From: Rebecca billardiae RCC1528
Lineage: Eukaryota > Haptophyta
Length of the DNA: 64,000 nt
NCBI GenBank assembly: GCA_965240325.2
Contig: OZ251226.1
Coordinates: 2,046,001-2,110,000, forward strand
Direction of reading: 5' to 3'
The position numbers and the translations under genes are program-made. Each line of letters opens with the position of its first letter. The stretch's first letter is position 1. Below are positions 39,601 through 51,600 of this stretch, piece after piece. The notes under the pieces were generated by a model that did no database searches, had not been told where the DNA came from, and worked only from the letters and a program-made list of their open reading frames with translations.

Positions 39601-42600
39601 CCCGCCGCCATCGCCGCCGCCATCGCCGCCGCCCAGCCCGCCGCCCAGCCCGCCGCCCAGCCCTCCGCCATCGTCACCTCCAAGCCCACCGCCAAGCCCG
39701 CCGCCGAGCCCACCGCCGAGCCCGCCGCCGAGCCCGCCGCCGAGCCCGCCGCCGAGCCCACCACCAAGCCCACCGCCCAGCCCGCCGCCCAGCCCGCCGC
39801 CTTCGCCACCCCCGTCGCCGCCGCCTTCTCCGCCGCCCTCACCGCCGCCCTCGCCGCCGCCCTCACCGCCGCCGAGCCCGCCACCAAGCCCGCCGCCGAG
39901 CCCGCCGCCATCGCCGCCTCCAAGCCCGCCACCGTCACCGCCGCCATCACCGCCGCCCAGCCCGCCGCCATCGCCACCGCCATCGCCGCCGCCCAGCCCG
40001 CCGCCCAGCCCGCCGCCCAGCCCTCCGCCATCGCCACCTCCAAGCCCACCGCCAAGCCCGCCCCCGAGCCCACCGCCGAGCCCGCCGCCGAGCCCGCCGC
40101 CGAGCCCGCCGCCATCACCACCCCCAAGTCCACCGCCGAGCCCACCGCCGAGCCCACCGCCGAGCCCGCCACCCAGCCCGCCGCCATCACCACCTCCAAG
40201 CCCACCACCGAGCCCGCCGCCGAGCCCGCCGCCATCACCGCCGCCAAGCCCGCCGCCGAGCCCACCGCCGAACCCGCCGCCGAGCCCGCCGCCGAGCCCG
40301 CCACCGAGCCCACCACCAAGCCCACCGCCCAGCCCGCCGCCCAGCCCGCCGCCTTCGCCACCCCCGTCGCCGCCGCCTTCTCCGCCGCCCTCACCGCCGC
40401 CCTCGCCGCCGCCCTCACCGCCGCCGAGCCCGCCACCAAGCCCGCCGCCGAGCCCGCCGCCATCGCCGCCTCCAAGCCCGCCACCGTCACCGCCGCCATC
40501 ACCGCCGCCCAGCCCGCCGCCATCGCCGCCGCCATCGCCGCCGCCCAGCCCGCCGCCCAGCCCGCCGCCCAGCCCTCCGCCATCGTCACCTCCAAGCCCA
40601 CCGCCAAGCCCGCCGCCGAGCCCACCGCCGAGCCCGCCGCCGAGCCCGCCGCCGAGCCCGCCGCCGAGCCCACCACCAAGCCCACCGCCCAGCCCGCCGC
40701 CCAGCCCGCCGCCTTCGCCACCTCCGTCGCCGCCGCCTTCTCCGCCGCCCTCACCGCCGCCCTCGCCGCCGCCCTCACCGCCGCCGAGCCCGCCACCAAG
40801 CCCGCCGCCGAGCCCGCCGCCATCGCCGCCTCCAAGCCCGCCACCGTCACCGCCGCCATCACCGCCGCCCAGCCCGCCGCCATCGCCGCCGCCATCGCCG
40901 CCGCCCAGCCCGCCGCCCAGCCCGCCGCCGAGCCCTCCGCCATCGCCACCTCCAAGCCCACCGCCAAGCCCGCCGCCCAGCCCTCCGCCGGACTCGCCGC
41001 CGAGCCCTCCGCCATCGCCACCGCCCAGCCCACCACCGAGCCCGCCGCCCAGCCCGCCACCTAGTCTACCGCCAAGCCCGCCACCCATCCCGCCGCCCAG
41101 CCCGCCGCCCAGCCAGCCGCCATCGCCACCGCCCAGCCCGCCGCCCAGCCCGCCGCCCAGCCCGCCGCCCAGCCCGCCGCCACCTCCCCCGCCGTCACCA
41201 CCTCCACGCCCACCGCCGAGCCCGCCTCCGAGCCCGCCGCCCAGCCTCCCGCCCAGTCCGCCGCCGAATCCACCCCCTAGCCCGCCGCCCCTGCCATCTC
41301 CTCCGCCGTTGCCACCGCCCCGCCCTCCTCCGCCCTCTCGCCCTCCGCCGAGCCCTTCGCCTGGCCCGCCTCCACCCTCTTCTCCGCCAGACGCGATCTC
41401 GTCGCCGCCATCCCCGCCGCCTACGCCGCCGCCTGCGCCCAGCCCGCCCTCGCCCGGTGTGCCGAACACCGTCTCGGACGTGCTGGTGGGTGTGTACCAC
41501 ACCTGCGTGAGCACGGCGAGCACGGCGGTCTGCTTTGGCGACAACGACCTCGGCAGGGGCAAGGTGGGCAGCGGTGCGAAAACCATCGTGTGGGCTCCGC
41601 CGTACCCGAGCGCGCTCAACTCGGAGTTTGGCGACGGGGCCATTGCGCAGGGGAGCGCTGGCTTCCAACAGACATGCGTCGTGCTTGCGACGGGCGACGC
41701 GTACTGCTTCGGAGGGGGCGAGTACGGCCAGCTTGGCCAGGGCGATGAAGAGGACAAGCGCGCGAACAGTCTGTACAGCAGCGGGCGGCCCATCGCCCTC
41801 GGCGCAGGCGCGCTGGCACTGCAGGCCGCCGCGCGTTGGGATCACTCGTGCGTGCTGCACGCGAGCGCGGCCGGCGCCACTGCGCTCAGCTGCTTTGGGC
41901 GCAACACCGACGGGCAGGTGGGCGGCGGCACACCGGACGCCGCTGTCCTCGTGCCAACCCTCGTCGCGCTCGGCTCGTCCACGCTGCACATCGTGGCCGT
42001 CGACGCGGGCGTGGCGCACACATGCGCGATCGTCGCCGTCGACGGCAAGGCCGGCGACCGCCTCAAGTGCTGGGGTGCGCGCAGTGCGCGACGGAGCAGC
42101 GCGCGAGCGAGAGCGCGCCTTCCCTGCGTACGGTGCGCGACGGTGGGCCCGCCGCACGCGCGCTCGCGATGCTCACACCGCCGCTCTATGCCGCGTGCCC
42201 CGCGCCCATCGCGCAGGCAAGAACAGCTGGGGCCAGCTTGGCTACGACGACACGACTGCGCGCGGCGCGGCGGCCAGCGCCATGGGCGACGCCCTGCCCG
42301 AAGTGGACCTCGCGAGCGGCGTGGGCGCCGACGTCCACGTGGTGCGCGTGAGTGCTGGCTCGGGCGCCACGTGCGCGCTGCTGTGCGCCGCGCCGTGCGC
42401 CCCAGAGGCCGCTGCCGAGCTGCGGGCCAAGTGCTGGGGCGTGGGCAGCTTCTCGCGGCTTGGCTACGGTGCGGCGCGTGCGCGCGGCGCTTGCGCGCGC
42501 TGCGCCCCCTCCCGTCTCCCCGCGAGCGTCGTGCGCGGCGTGCTCTCACCACGCGCGCACGCTCGGCGGCCGCGACCCCCGCACCGGCAGGCACGAGCTG

Positions 42601-45600
42601 GGCGAACATCGGCGCGGCCGCCGGCCAGATGGGCGCGCTGCGGCCCATCGAGCTGCTGCACACGCCCGGCGCGCAGCAGAGCGTCATCGACCTGTCCATC
42701 TTCGAGGACCACGCGTGCGCCGTGTACGCCAACGGCTCCGGCGCGCCGAGTGGCGGCAACGAGCTCAAGTGCTGGTGCGCGCGGCGCGCCGGGTTGCACG
42801 CGGCGCGCGCAGCCTGGCTGACCCTCCCGCCCGCGGATCGGCGCGCGCCGCCACGGCTGCACGCGCAGGGGCCGAAACCGACACGCCAAGCTCGGCCTCG
42901 ACGAGAGCGATCTCGCGGCCGTGTACGCCAACGACGCCAGCCTGCCCGCGGTGCGCGTGTCGAGCTTCGAGCCGGTCTCGGTGCTCCGCGTGCGCGCTGG
43001 GGCGTCGCACACGTGCTGCCTGTACACGGACGCCACGTCGGCCGTCAAGCCGCTCGTCAAGTGCTGGTGTGCGGCCGCGCGCGCCCTCCAGCCGTGGGCA
43101 CGCGGCGCGGCGCGCTCCGCGCGAAGCGTGATGGCCGCCGCGCTGGGCCGAGCACGGGAGACGCGGCGCACGGCACCTGCTGACCGTGTGCGCGCCCACC
43201 TGCCCCGCGCGCGCGCTCACAGGGGGCGCAACGACTTTGGCCAGCTCGGCCAGCCCTTCACGGGGGAGCCGCTCGGCGCGGGAGGCTCCCTGCTACTCGC
43301 GGACGTGCCGCCAGTCGCGCTGAGCTTCAGCGACTCGCCGCTCCCACCGCCTGCCCCGCCGTCCAGCCCTCCGCAGCCGCCGTCGCCCCCGCCGCTGCCC
43401 AGCTCGCCGCCAGCGCTGCCGCCGAGCTCGCCGCCGCAGAGTCCGCCGCCGCCGCCTCGCGCCGCGCCGTTTCCGCCGCCGTCGCCACCGTCACCGCCGC
43501 CGCCGCCGCCGAGCCCGCCGCCCAGCCCGCCGCCCAGCCCGCCGCCCAGCCCGCCGCCCGACGCGCCTCCGAGCCCGCCCCCGTCGCCGCCGCCCTCGCC
43601 GCCACCGCCGCTGCCGCCGCCGCCGCCGCGCTACTCGACCGGCCACGCGTACGACGGCTACCTGGGCGACTGCACCGTCTTTGTCGACCTGGACGGCGAC
43701 CTGAAGCTCGGCCCGGGCGAGCCGTCGTCCGACACGGACGAGAGCGGAGGATTCCTGCTGCTCAACGAGCTGCGTGAGTTTGGCAACGCGCCGTACGTGC
43801 TCACGGCCTCGGACGGCGGCTCGTGCGTGGACGCCGACTCGGGGCTCTCCGTCAAGATCCCGCTGATGGCGGGCGCGAGGCAGACCTCGATCTCCTCGAT
43901 CACGACGATCGTGCTGCTCGCCGCGCGCGAGCTCGAGGCGCGCGGCGTCGACGCGGCGGCAGTCGCCATCCTCTCCGGCGGCTCGGCCTCGAGCGAGGCC
44001 GCGTCCGACCTCGAGCTCGCCACCGAGCTGGCGATCGGCGACTGCCTGAGCCTGGACGTGCTCGCGACGGGCGGGCTCGCCGACCCGTTCCCGAAGCTGT
44101 GGATGGGCGGCGAGCAGTCGAGCGCGCAGGCGGCCCTGGTCGAGCAGACAGCGGTGCTGCACGCCGTGACGACGCTCGTCGCGGGCGCGATCGCCGCGTT
44201 CGAGAGCAGCGACCCGGCCGCGGCCGCGACGCCGAGCAAGATGGCGCCGCACGCGCTGCGCGTGCAGAGCGCGATGTCGCGCGTGATGGCCGGCGCGCTC
44301 GAGGCCACCCTGCGCAACGCGTCTGTGAACCTGACGAGCGGCGAGCTGCTCATCGGAGGCTCGGGCAGCGCCGCTGCGCTCAACATCTCGTGCGAGCTTG
44401 ACCTCGGCTCCGACGCGACGGTGCGCGAGATCATCGACGCGGCCAACGAGCAGGAGGCGCCCGAGCGGCGCGTGCCCGCGGAGACGGTCGCGCCGCTCGC
44501 GCAGGTGGTCTCCGGCGGCGTGCGCTCTGTGCGCTCGTTCGTGCAGCCGGCGGCGATGGATGTGCGCGCCTCCCTCAACGCAACGACCAACGCCACCTCG
44601 GCCGTCTCGTCGTACGTGCGCCGCGTGAGCGCGGGCGGCAGCTTCCTGCAGTCCTCGCTGCTCGGCCTGGTCGCCGCGCCGTTCGCCTTGCTCCGGCAGC
44701 AGAACACGTCCGCGCTGCCGTCCAACGGCAGCGCGGCCACGAACGCGACCAACGGGACCGCTGGCGAGGAGGCGGGCGGTGGCGGCCTGTTTGGCGGCGG
44801 CGGCGGCGGCGGCGGCGGTCTGGGCGCGACGGTGAGCGCACTCGGAGACATCTTCAGCCAAGTGGCGGACGAAGGCGCCAGCCAGGCGAGCCTGGAGGCG
44901 GAGCTGGAGATCGTCGCCGTGAAGGGCCTGGCGGGCAACTGCCCGGAGACGGCGTGGTGCGCCCCGCCGGCGAGCCCGCCGCCACCGTACTCGCCGCCGC
45001 CCGCGCCGCCGCCGCCGGTGCCGCCGTCGCCGCCGAGAAGCCCTCCGCCTCCGAGCCCACCGCCGCCGCCAAGCCCTCGGCCTCCGCCGCCGCCCACGCC
45101 GCCGCCGCCGAGCCCGCCGCCGCCGCCCGTGCCACCGCCGCGCTTCGAGCCGTTCCCGCCGCCCAGCCCGCCCGGCCCAGCGCTCGCGCGCGCCAAGCTC
45201 ACCGGCGTCAGCCCGCGCGGCGCGGCGATCGGCGCGCCGACGGACGTCACGATCGAGGCGAGCGGGCTCGGCCCCGCGCTCGAGCACCGCGAGTCGCTCA
45301 CGTGCGCCTTCTACGTCGAGGGCGACGAGGAGGTGCTCGAGGTGGGCGTGCGCGAGATCAGTGCCACCGCCGTGCGCTGCGAGCCGATCGTCGCGCCCGG
45401 CTTTGCGCTCGCCGTCGTCGTCGAGCTGCGCGCCGCGGGCTCGGAGCCGGCCGCGCTGCTCGCCAGCTCGTCCTTCATGTGGTTTAGCCCGGCGGCCATC
45501 GTGCTGGGAGCGGTGGAGCCGGCGGGCGTGCCCGCCGGCGTGGAGGGGCGCGAGGTGAAGGTGCTCGGCACCGGGCTGCTCGACCTGGGCGCGCTCACGT

Positions 45601-48600
45601 GCCGCTTCGACGGCTGGGCGCTGGCGCCCGCGCAGCTGCGCTCGGCGACCGAGGTGCGGTGCACGCTGCCGCAGCTCGGCGGGCTCGGCGGCGCGGGCAT
45701 GCGCTACGCGGCCGTCGAGCTCTCGCCCAACAACGTCACCTTCGCGCCGACGAGCGCGAGCCTCGCGCTGTACACCGCGGCGGTGACGGCGAGCGAGCCG
45801 GCTGCCACGCCCGCGGGCGCGCCCGCGCCCGTCACGCTGCGCGGCGTCGGCTTTGCGCAGCTCGGCGACGGCGCCGCGGCGGTGTGTGAGTATGCGCGCG
45901 CGGACGACGGCCCGGCCGAGCCCTTCTACAGCTCGGCGCTCGTGCTCGACAACGCCACCGCGCGGTGCGGCGGCATGGCGCCCGCGCGCGCCGTCGCCGG
46001 CGCGCGCTACTCGGTGCGCCTCTCTCTGAACGGCGACGCGCGCGACCTCGTCCTCAGCGCGCGCGGCGAGATTGCAATCTCGACGTACGACCTGAGCGCC
46101 GTGCGCATTGACGCGGTGGAGCCGCTGGGCGGGCCGCTCGGCGCCAGCACGCGCGTGACGCTCACCGGCGTCGGCTTCGGCGGCGAGCTCGCGCGCGACG
46201 GGCTGTGCTGCGTGCTCGACGGCGCGTGCGTCGCGCCCGCCACGCTGCTGCTCAGCGCGCGCGGCGCGAGCGTCGTGCGCGCGGCGTGCACGCTGCCGGC
46301 GGCGGCTGGCGCGAGCCGCGGCGGCGCGCGTTCGCTCGAGCTCTCGCTCGCTCATGGCGCGCCCGGCACGACGACGAGCTTCGGCCACCAGTTCGCGTAC
46401 TACGAGCAGCCGTACTTGAGCGCTGTCTCGCCCGCGCTCGGTGCGCCGACCGGCGGCGAGCTCGTGACGATCACGGGTGGCGGGTTTAGCGAGCTCGCCA
46501 ACGCAACCAACTTGTCGGCGGGCGCGCGCGGCGCAGCCGCGCGCGCAGTGCGCGTGCGCTTCGGCGACGTGCTCGCGCCGCCGCCGCTGCGCGTGACGGA
46601 CGAGCAGATCGTCGTCGCCTCGCCGTTCGGCGCGGCGGGCTCGACGGCGCTCGTGCAGGTCGCGCTGAACGGCCGAGCGTTTGTGAGCACCGAGCCCGAG
46701 CCGTCCGCCAACGCGGCCAACCTCTCGTTCGCGTATGGAGAGGGGCTGCACGCGCCCGCGCTGCTCTCGGCGCGGTACAACGCGGAGGCGACGGCGCTCG
46801 TGCTCCAGCTCGACGCGCAGCCCACCGACCGCGCGGGCATGTCATCGGGCCTCGCGCCGTGCAGCGCCGTGCTCGACGACGCCACCGTGTCGCGCATCCG
46901 CGGCGCCGAGCCGACGGCGCCGCTCTGCTTTTGGGAGGACGACAGCATGCTCGTTGCGCGGCTCGGCCCGCTGACGCAGATCGCGCCGGGCGACGCGGTG
47001 GCGCTACGTGCGGGCACGCTCCGCCCACGCGCCGCGCCGCCGCCGCCCGTCGGAGGCGGCGCGTGCGCCGACGGGCTCTGCGCGACCGACGCTTCGGTGC
47101 TCATTCCCCTGGACGAAGACAGCGCGTGCGTGGGCGGCTGCCCGCTGCCGAGCGCGCGCATCGTCGGCCCGGAGAGCGTCTCCGCGTGCCCAGGCCAGCC
47201 ACTCACGCTGCGCTCGACCGGCTCAGGGGGCGGCGGGATCGCGCCGCTCGCGTACGAGTGGAGCGTGGACACGACCACCCTCGGCGCGGCGGCGGCCGCC
47301 GAGCTCCTCGCCGCCGTCTCGTCGTCGGGCACGCCTACGCTCAGCGTTGCGCTGCCGCCGGGCGACGTATTCGGCTTTGGCCTCCGCGTCTCCTCCTTCC
47401 TCGGCTTCGCCTCCGAGCGCACGGCCTTCACCGTGCGCCGCTCGGCGGCGCTCGATCCGGTCGTCACGCTCCTCGGGCCCGCGCGGCGCGCCGTGCGGCC
47501 AGGCCAGCCCGCGGTGCTGCGCGTGAGCGCGCGGCCTGCGAGCTGCTGGCCGCCGCCGCCCGCAGAGGGTGAGGCGGCAGCGTCGAGCGCGATCGGCTTC
47601 GAGTGGAGCATGGTGGCCGCCGTGCCGACCGACGGCTCGGCCGGCCCGACGCCGCCAGTCCCCTTCGACGCAGCCGCGGCCGCGCTGGACAAGCTGGCGC
47701 TGCAGCCATGGTCGCTCCGCGCAGGGTACACGTACACGCTGCGCGTGACGGCGAGCATGACGGCCGACGCGGCGCTGAGCGCGGCCGCGCAGCTCGAGCT
47801 CGTCGTGCAGCCGCAGCCGGTGCGCGCCGTGATCGCGTCGGGCGACCGCACCGCGTCGACTGCGGCCGCGACGATCACCTTCGACGGCTCCGGCTCCGTC
47901 GACGAGAACGTGGGCGACGGTGAGCAGCTCGAGTACAGCTGGGCGGTGTCGGCTGCTCCCGTGGCAGGCGCCGAGTCCGCGCCGCCGCCGCCGCCGCCGC
48001 TCGTGTCGGCGAGCGGCAGTGGACCAGGCTCCTCGACGCTGTCGCTCGCGCCGGCGGAGCTCGGCGGCAGCGCGGGCGAGTACGTCGTCACGCTCACCGT
48101 CTCGAGCACCGACGGCCGCTCCGACGGCGCGAGTGTCGCGCTCACGCTGCTCGCGCCGAGCGCGTCAGGCGTGCCGCTCGCGCAGCCTGCGCTTTCGCTC
48201 GGCCGCGGCCCTCTCGCCAAGTTCGGCACAGAGTGGGACGCGCCCGAGCAGTCGATCGCCGTGCTCGTGGGCCTCGACCCGCCCTCGCGGCAGCTGCAGG
48301 CGCAGGGCGTGGTCACCTACACGTACGCGTGGAGCCTGTACGAGCGCGCGGGCGCGGGCGCGCTCGTGCCCGCGCGCGCGGCCGACGGCTCGGCGCTCGA
48401 TCTGGCCGACGAGATCGGCGCGACGACGACGGGCGCGGCCAAGCCGTCGCTCGTGTTCCGCAGCGGCGCGCTCGTCGCCGGCGTGACGTACGCGCTGCGG
48501 CTGGAGGTGCGCGCCGGCGCGGACGACGCGCAGCCCTCCGTCTCGCAGCTCGAGCTCGTGACCAACCGGCCGCCGTACGGCGGCGCGCTGACGGCCAGCC

Positions 48601-51600
48601 CGACCGAGGTTGATCTCTTTGACAGCCTCACGCTGCGCGCGGACGGCTGGACGGACGACGCGGACGACCTGCCGCTGCGGTACCGGTTCGGGTACGCGCC
48701 GACCGGCTCGACGGCGGGCGCGGGCGTGGCGCAGCTGCTGGGCAGCGCGCCGAGCCTCGACACGAGCGCGTCTGTCGTGCTGCCGCAGGGCGAGCACGAC
48801 GCGACGCTCACCGTCCTCGACCAGTTTGACGGCGTCGCGAGCGCGGCCGCGGCCGTGCGCGTGCGCCAGCTGGGCGCCGAGGAGCAGACGGCGGAGGTGG
48901 CGCAGCGCGGGCTCGAGAGCGCGGCGGGCGCGCTGGGCGTGGGCGACGTGGACGCCGCCCTGCAGCTCGTCGTCGCCGTCGCCGACGCCACCGCGCCGGC
49001 CGTCGCGTCAAGCGACGCCGCCGAGGGCAGCGCTCTCGTCGGGGGCCTGCTCGAGCTCACGCGCTCCGCGCTCGGCGGCGTCGTCGACGACACGGGCCGC
49101 GCGCAGCTCTCGAACGCGATCGCGACGGTGCTGCGCGCACGCGCCGCGCTCGACGGCGACGCGCGGCTCGAGGGGCTCGCGCAGGTCGCCGCCCTCGCCG
49201 AGGGCACCTCCGCCGCCTCGTCCGCGGGGCTCGACAGCACGAGCGCGCGCAACGTCATCTCCAGTCTCGACAGCGTGCTGCTCTCGACCGACGGGGCCGA
49301 GCCGAGCGGCGCCGAGGACGGCGGCGCGGAGGCGGGGGCGGAGGACGAGGCGCTCGACCTCGCGGTGGAGCGCGCGTCGGGCGCGCTCGCCGACGCTCTC
49401 CTCGTCGGGCTGCTCCCCGGCGAGGCGTCGCGCGAGCTGACGAGCGCGCGCGTCAACCTGACGGTCGCTCGCTCGTTTGGCTCGGCGCTGCAGAACTCGA
49501 CGCTCAGCTCGGCCGGTGGCGGCGGCGGCGTGGCGCTGCCGTCGGGCGTGTTCGCCGGCTCCGAGCTGACCGACCCGCTGAGCGAGGCGGTCGACGTGCA
49601 GCTCGTGCTGCTGCAGCGCAACATCCACGCCGACCCGCGCGCGTTCAGCGCGGACGGCGGTCGCGAGGACGACGGCGGCGGCGGCCGGACGCTCTTCGGC
49701 GGCGTCGAGTACGCGCTGGGCGACATGCAGGCGCTGCAGTCGCCCGTGTTCAGCTTCAAGCTGCGCCGCGCGGCCGAGCCGTCGCCGCTCTCGATCAGCG
49801 GGCTGGCCGAGCCGGTCGAGCTCGTCATCCCGCTGCTCGGCCCCGACGAGCTCGCGACGCTCGGCGACGCGCAGCCGGCCGCGCCGGAAGGCGACGTGTG
49901 CGCGACCGACGCGGACTGCGCCGCGCCGAGCGACGTCATGCCGCGGGGCGCGTGCAACTACACCACGCCGAACGCGACGGCGCGCAGCTGCGTGTGCGAC
50001 GACGCGTACTACGGGCCGACGTGCGCGCACCTCGTCACGTGCACCTTCTGGAACGAGACGGAGGCGCGCTGGTCGAGCAAGGGGTGCCGCGCGCGCAGCG
50101 TGAGCGGCGGTGCCATCGTGTGCGCGTGCGACCACCTCACGGACTTCGCCGCCCTCTCCGTGGCGATCGCCGAGGTGGCGAGCGGCGAGGACTCTGGCGA
50201 GGTGAGCGTGAACCAGGTCGAGACGCAGGACCTCGAGGGCGAGTCGCCGAGCGGCGTGGTGCGGGTTGTGGCCGGGCGGCTTGCGGCCAACTTTTGGGGC
50301 GTGGTCGTCGTGTGCGTCGTGCTCGGGCCGATGCTGCTGCTTCTCTTCGTCGCGCACCGCGTCGACCTGCAGATCGAGCGGCAGCCGTCGGTGCCGCAGT
50401 GGAAGCTGCGCGCGGCCCAGTCGATCTGGTGGCGCGCGGGCGCGCACATGCTCACGCGCTCGACGCTCACCTCGTGGCTCACGCGGCTGCCGGGCGACCC
50501 GAAGAGCGCGAAGATGCGCGTGCTGCTGCTGATGAACGTGACGCTGGTCGAGCTCTTCGTGATGGCGCTCTTCATCGGCCAGGCGGAGGACCTCTCCGCG
50601 ACGCAGCTGATCGTGAGCGTGGCGGTGGGCATCGCGTCGGGCTACCCGTACGAGGCCTTCTTCCTCGAGCGGCTGCTCGAGTGGAGCGTGCGCAGGCGCG
50701 GGCTGCTCGAGGAGCGGCCCGACGGCGTCGACCCGGCGGACGCGCAGACGCGCCGCGCCGCGCTGCGCATGGCGGCGGTGATCGAGCCGACGACCACGTC
50801 GACCAGTGCGGCCGCCGCGGCGAAGAAGGCGCGGGACGCGGCGAAGGCGGCGCACGACGCGGTGCAGGGCGCGGCCCACGCCGCGGCGCACGCCGCGCAC
50901 CTCGACCGCCACGACGCCCACCATTCCAAGGACAGCGAGTCGGAGGAGGCCGAGCCTGTCGCGCACAAGCTGCGGTACGTGCGGCCTGAGAACGTCAAGC
51001 TGATCGAGGCGGACGCGGTGAGCGCGATCGCGGCCAACGAGGCGGCGGGCGGGGAGGACGCCGGCACGCCCTCGCCCCCGCCCTCGCCGAGCGCGCAGCC
51101 CTCGCCCATGCCCCTGCCCCGGCCCCAGTCCCTCGGCGTGATGGCCTACCTCGGTGGCGGCCCCACGGAGTCGCCCCCGCCCTCGCCGAGCGCGCGGCCC
51201 TCGCCCCTGTCTCGGCCGCAGTCGTTCGGCGGCGGCTCCGCCGCGTCGCCCGCCGCGTCGCGCGGCGCGGCGGAGTCGGGCGCGCGTGACAGCAGCGGCA
51301 CGGGGCCGAAGCCGCGCGCGCTCGTGCGCCGCGCGAGCTCGATGACCCAGCTGGGCCGGTTGCGGGTCAGGGACGCCGATCTCCCGCCGGGCGCGATGAC
51401 GGTGAGCATGCCAGACCAGGCACTCATCTCGATCCCGCAGGACGAGGGGCAGATCGTCGGCTTCTTCGTCGCGCGCACGTGGCAGGAGACCGTCATCAAG
51501 ACGGTGATCCCTCCGCCCAACAGGCCGTCCATCCTCTCCGAGATGGCGGGCGTGCGGCTCCACTTTGACCGCGGGCAGCACGAGCTGCTGGAGGAGGCGC

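Noticed and set aside
37855-41450. CRISPR array or satellite DNA interpretation of the 12-bp repeats
   Set aside because: No spacers. Every variation preserves the Ser-Pro codon frame, and flanking exons join in frame, so it is a coding tandem repeat.
37636-41793. 1,385-codon Gly-rich minus-strand frame across the SPPP tract
   Set aside because: Reverse complement of (SPPP)n necessarily reads as Gly-rich repeats. The plus strand has signal peptide, RCC1 flanks and splice sites.
27635-43300. Nuclear RCC1-type guanine exchange factor
   Set aside because: Signal peptide, paired cysteines in the blades and SPPP linkers argue for a secreted protein, and the C-terminus has membrane helices.
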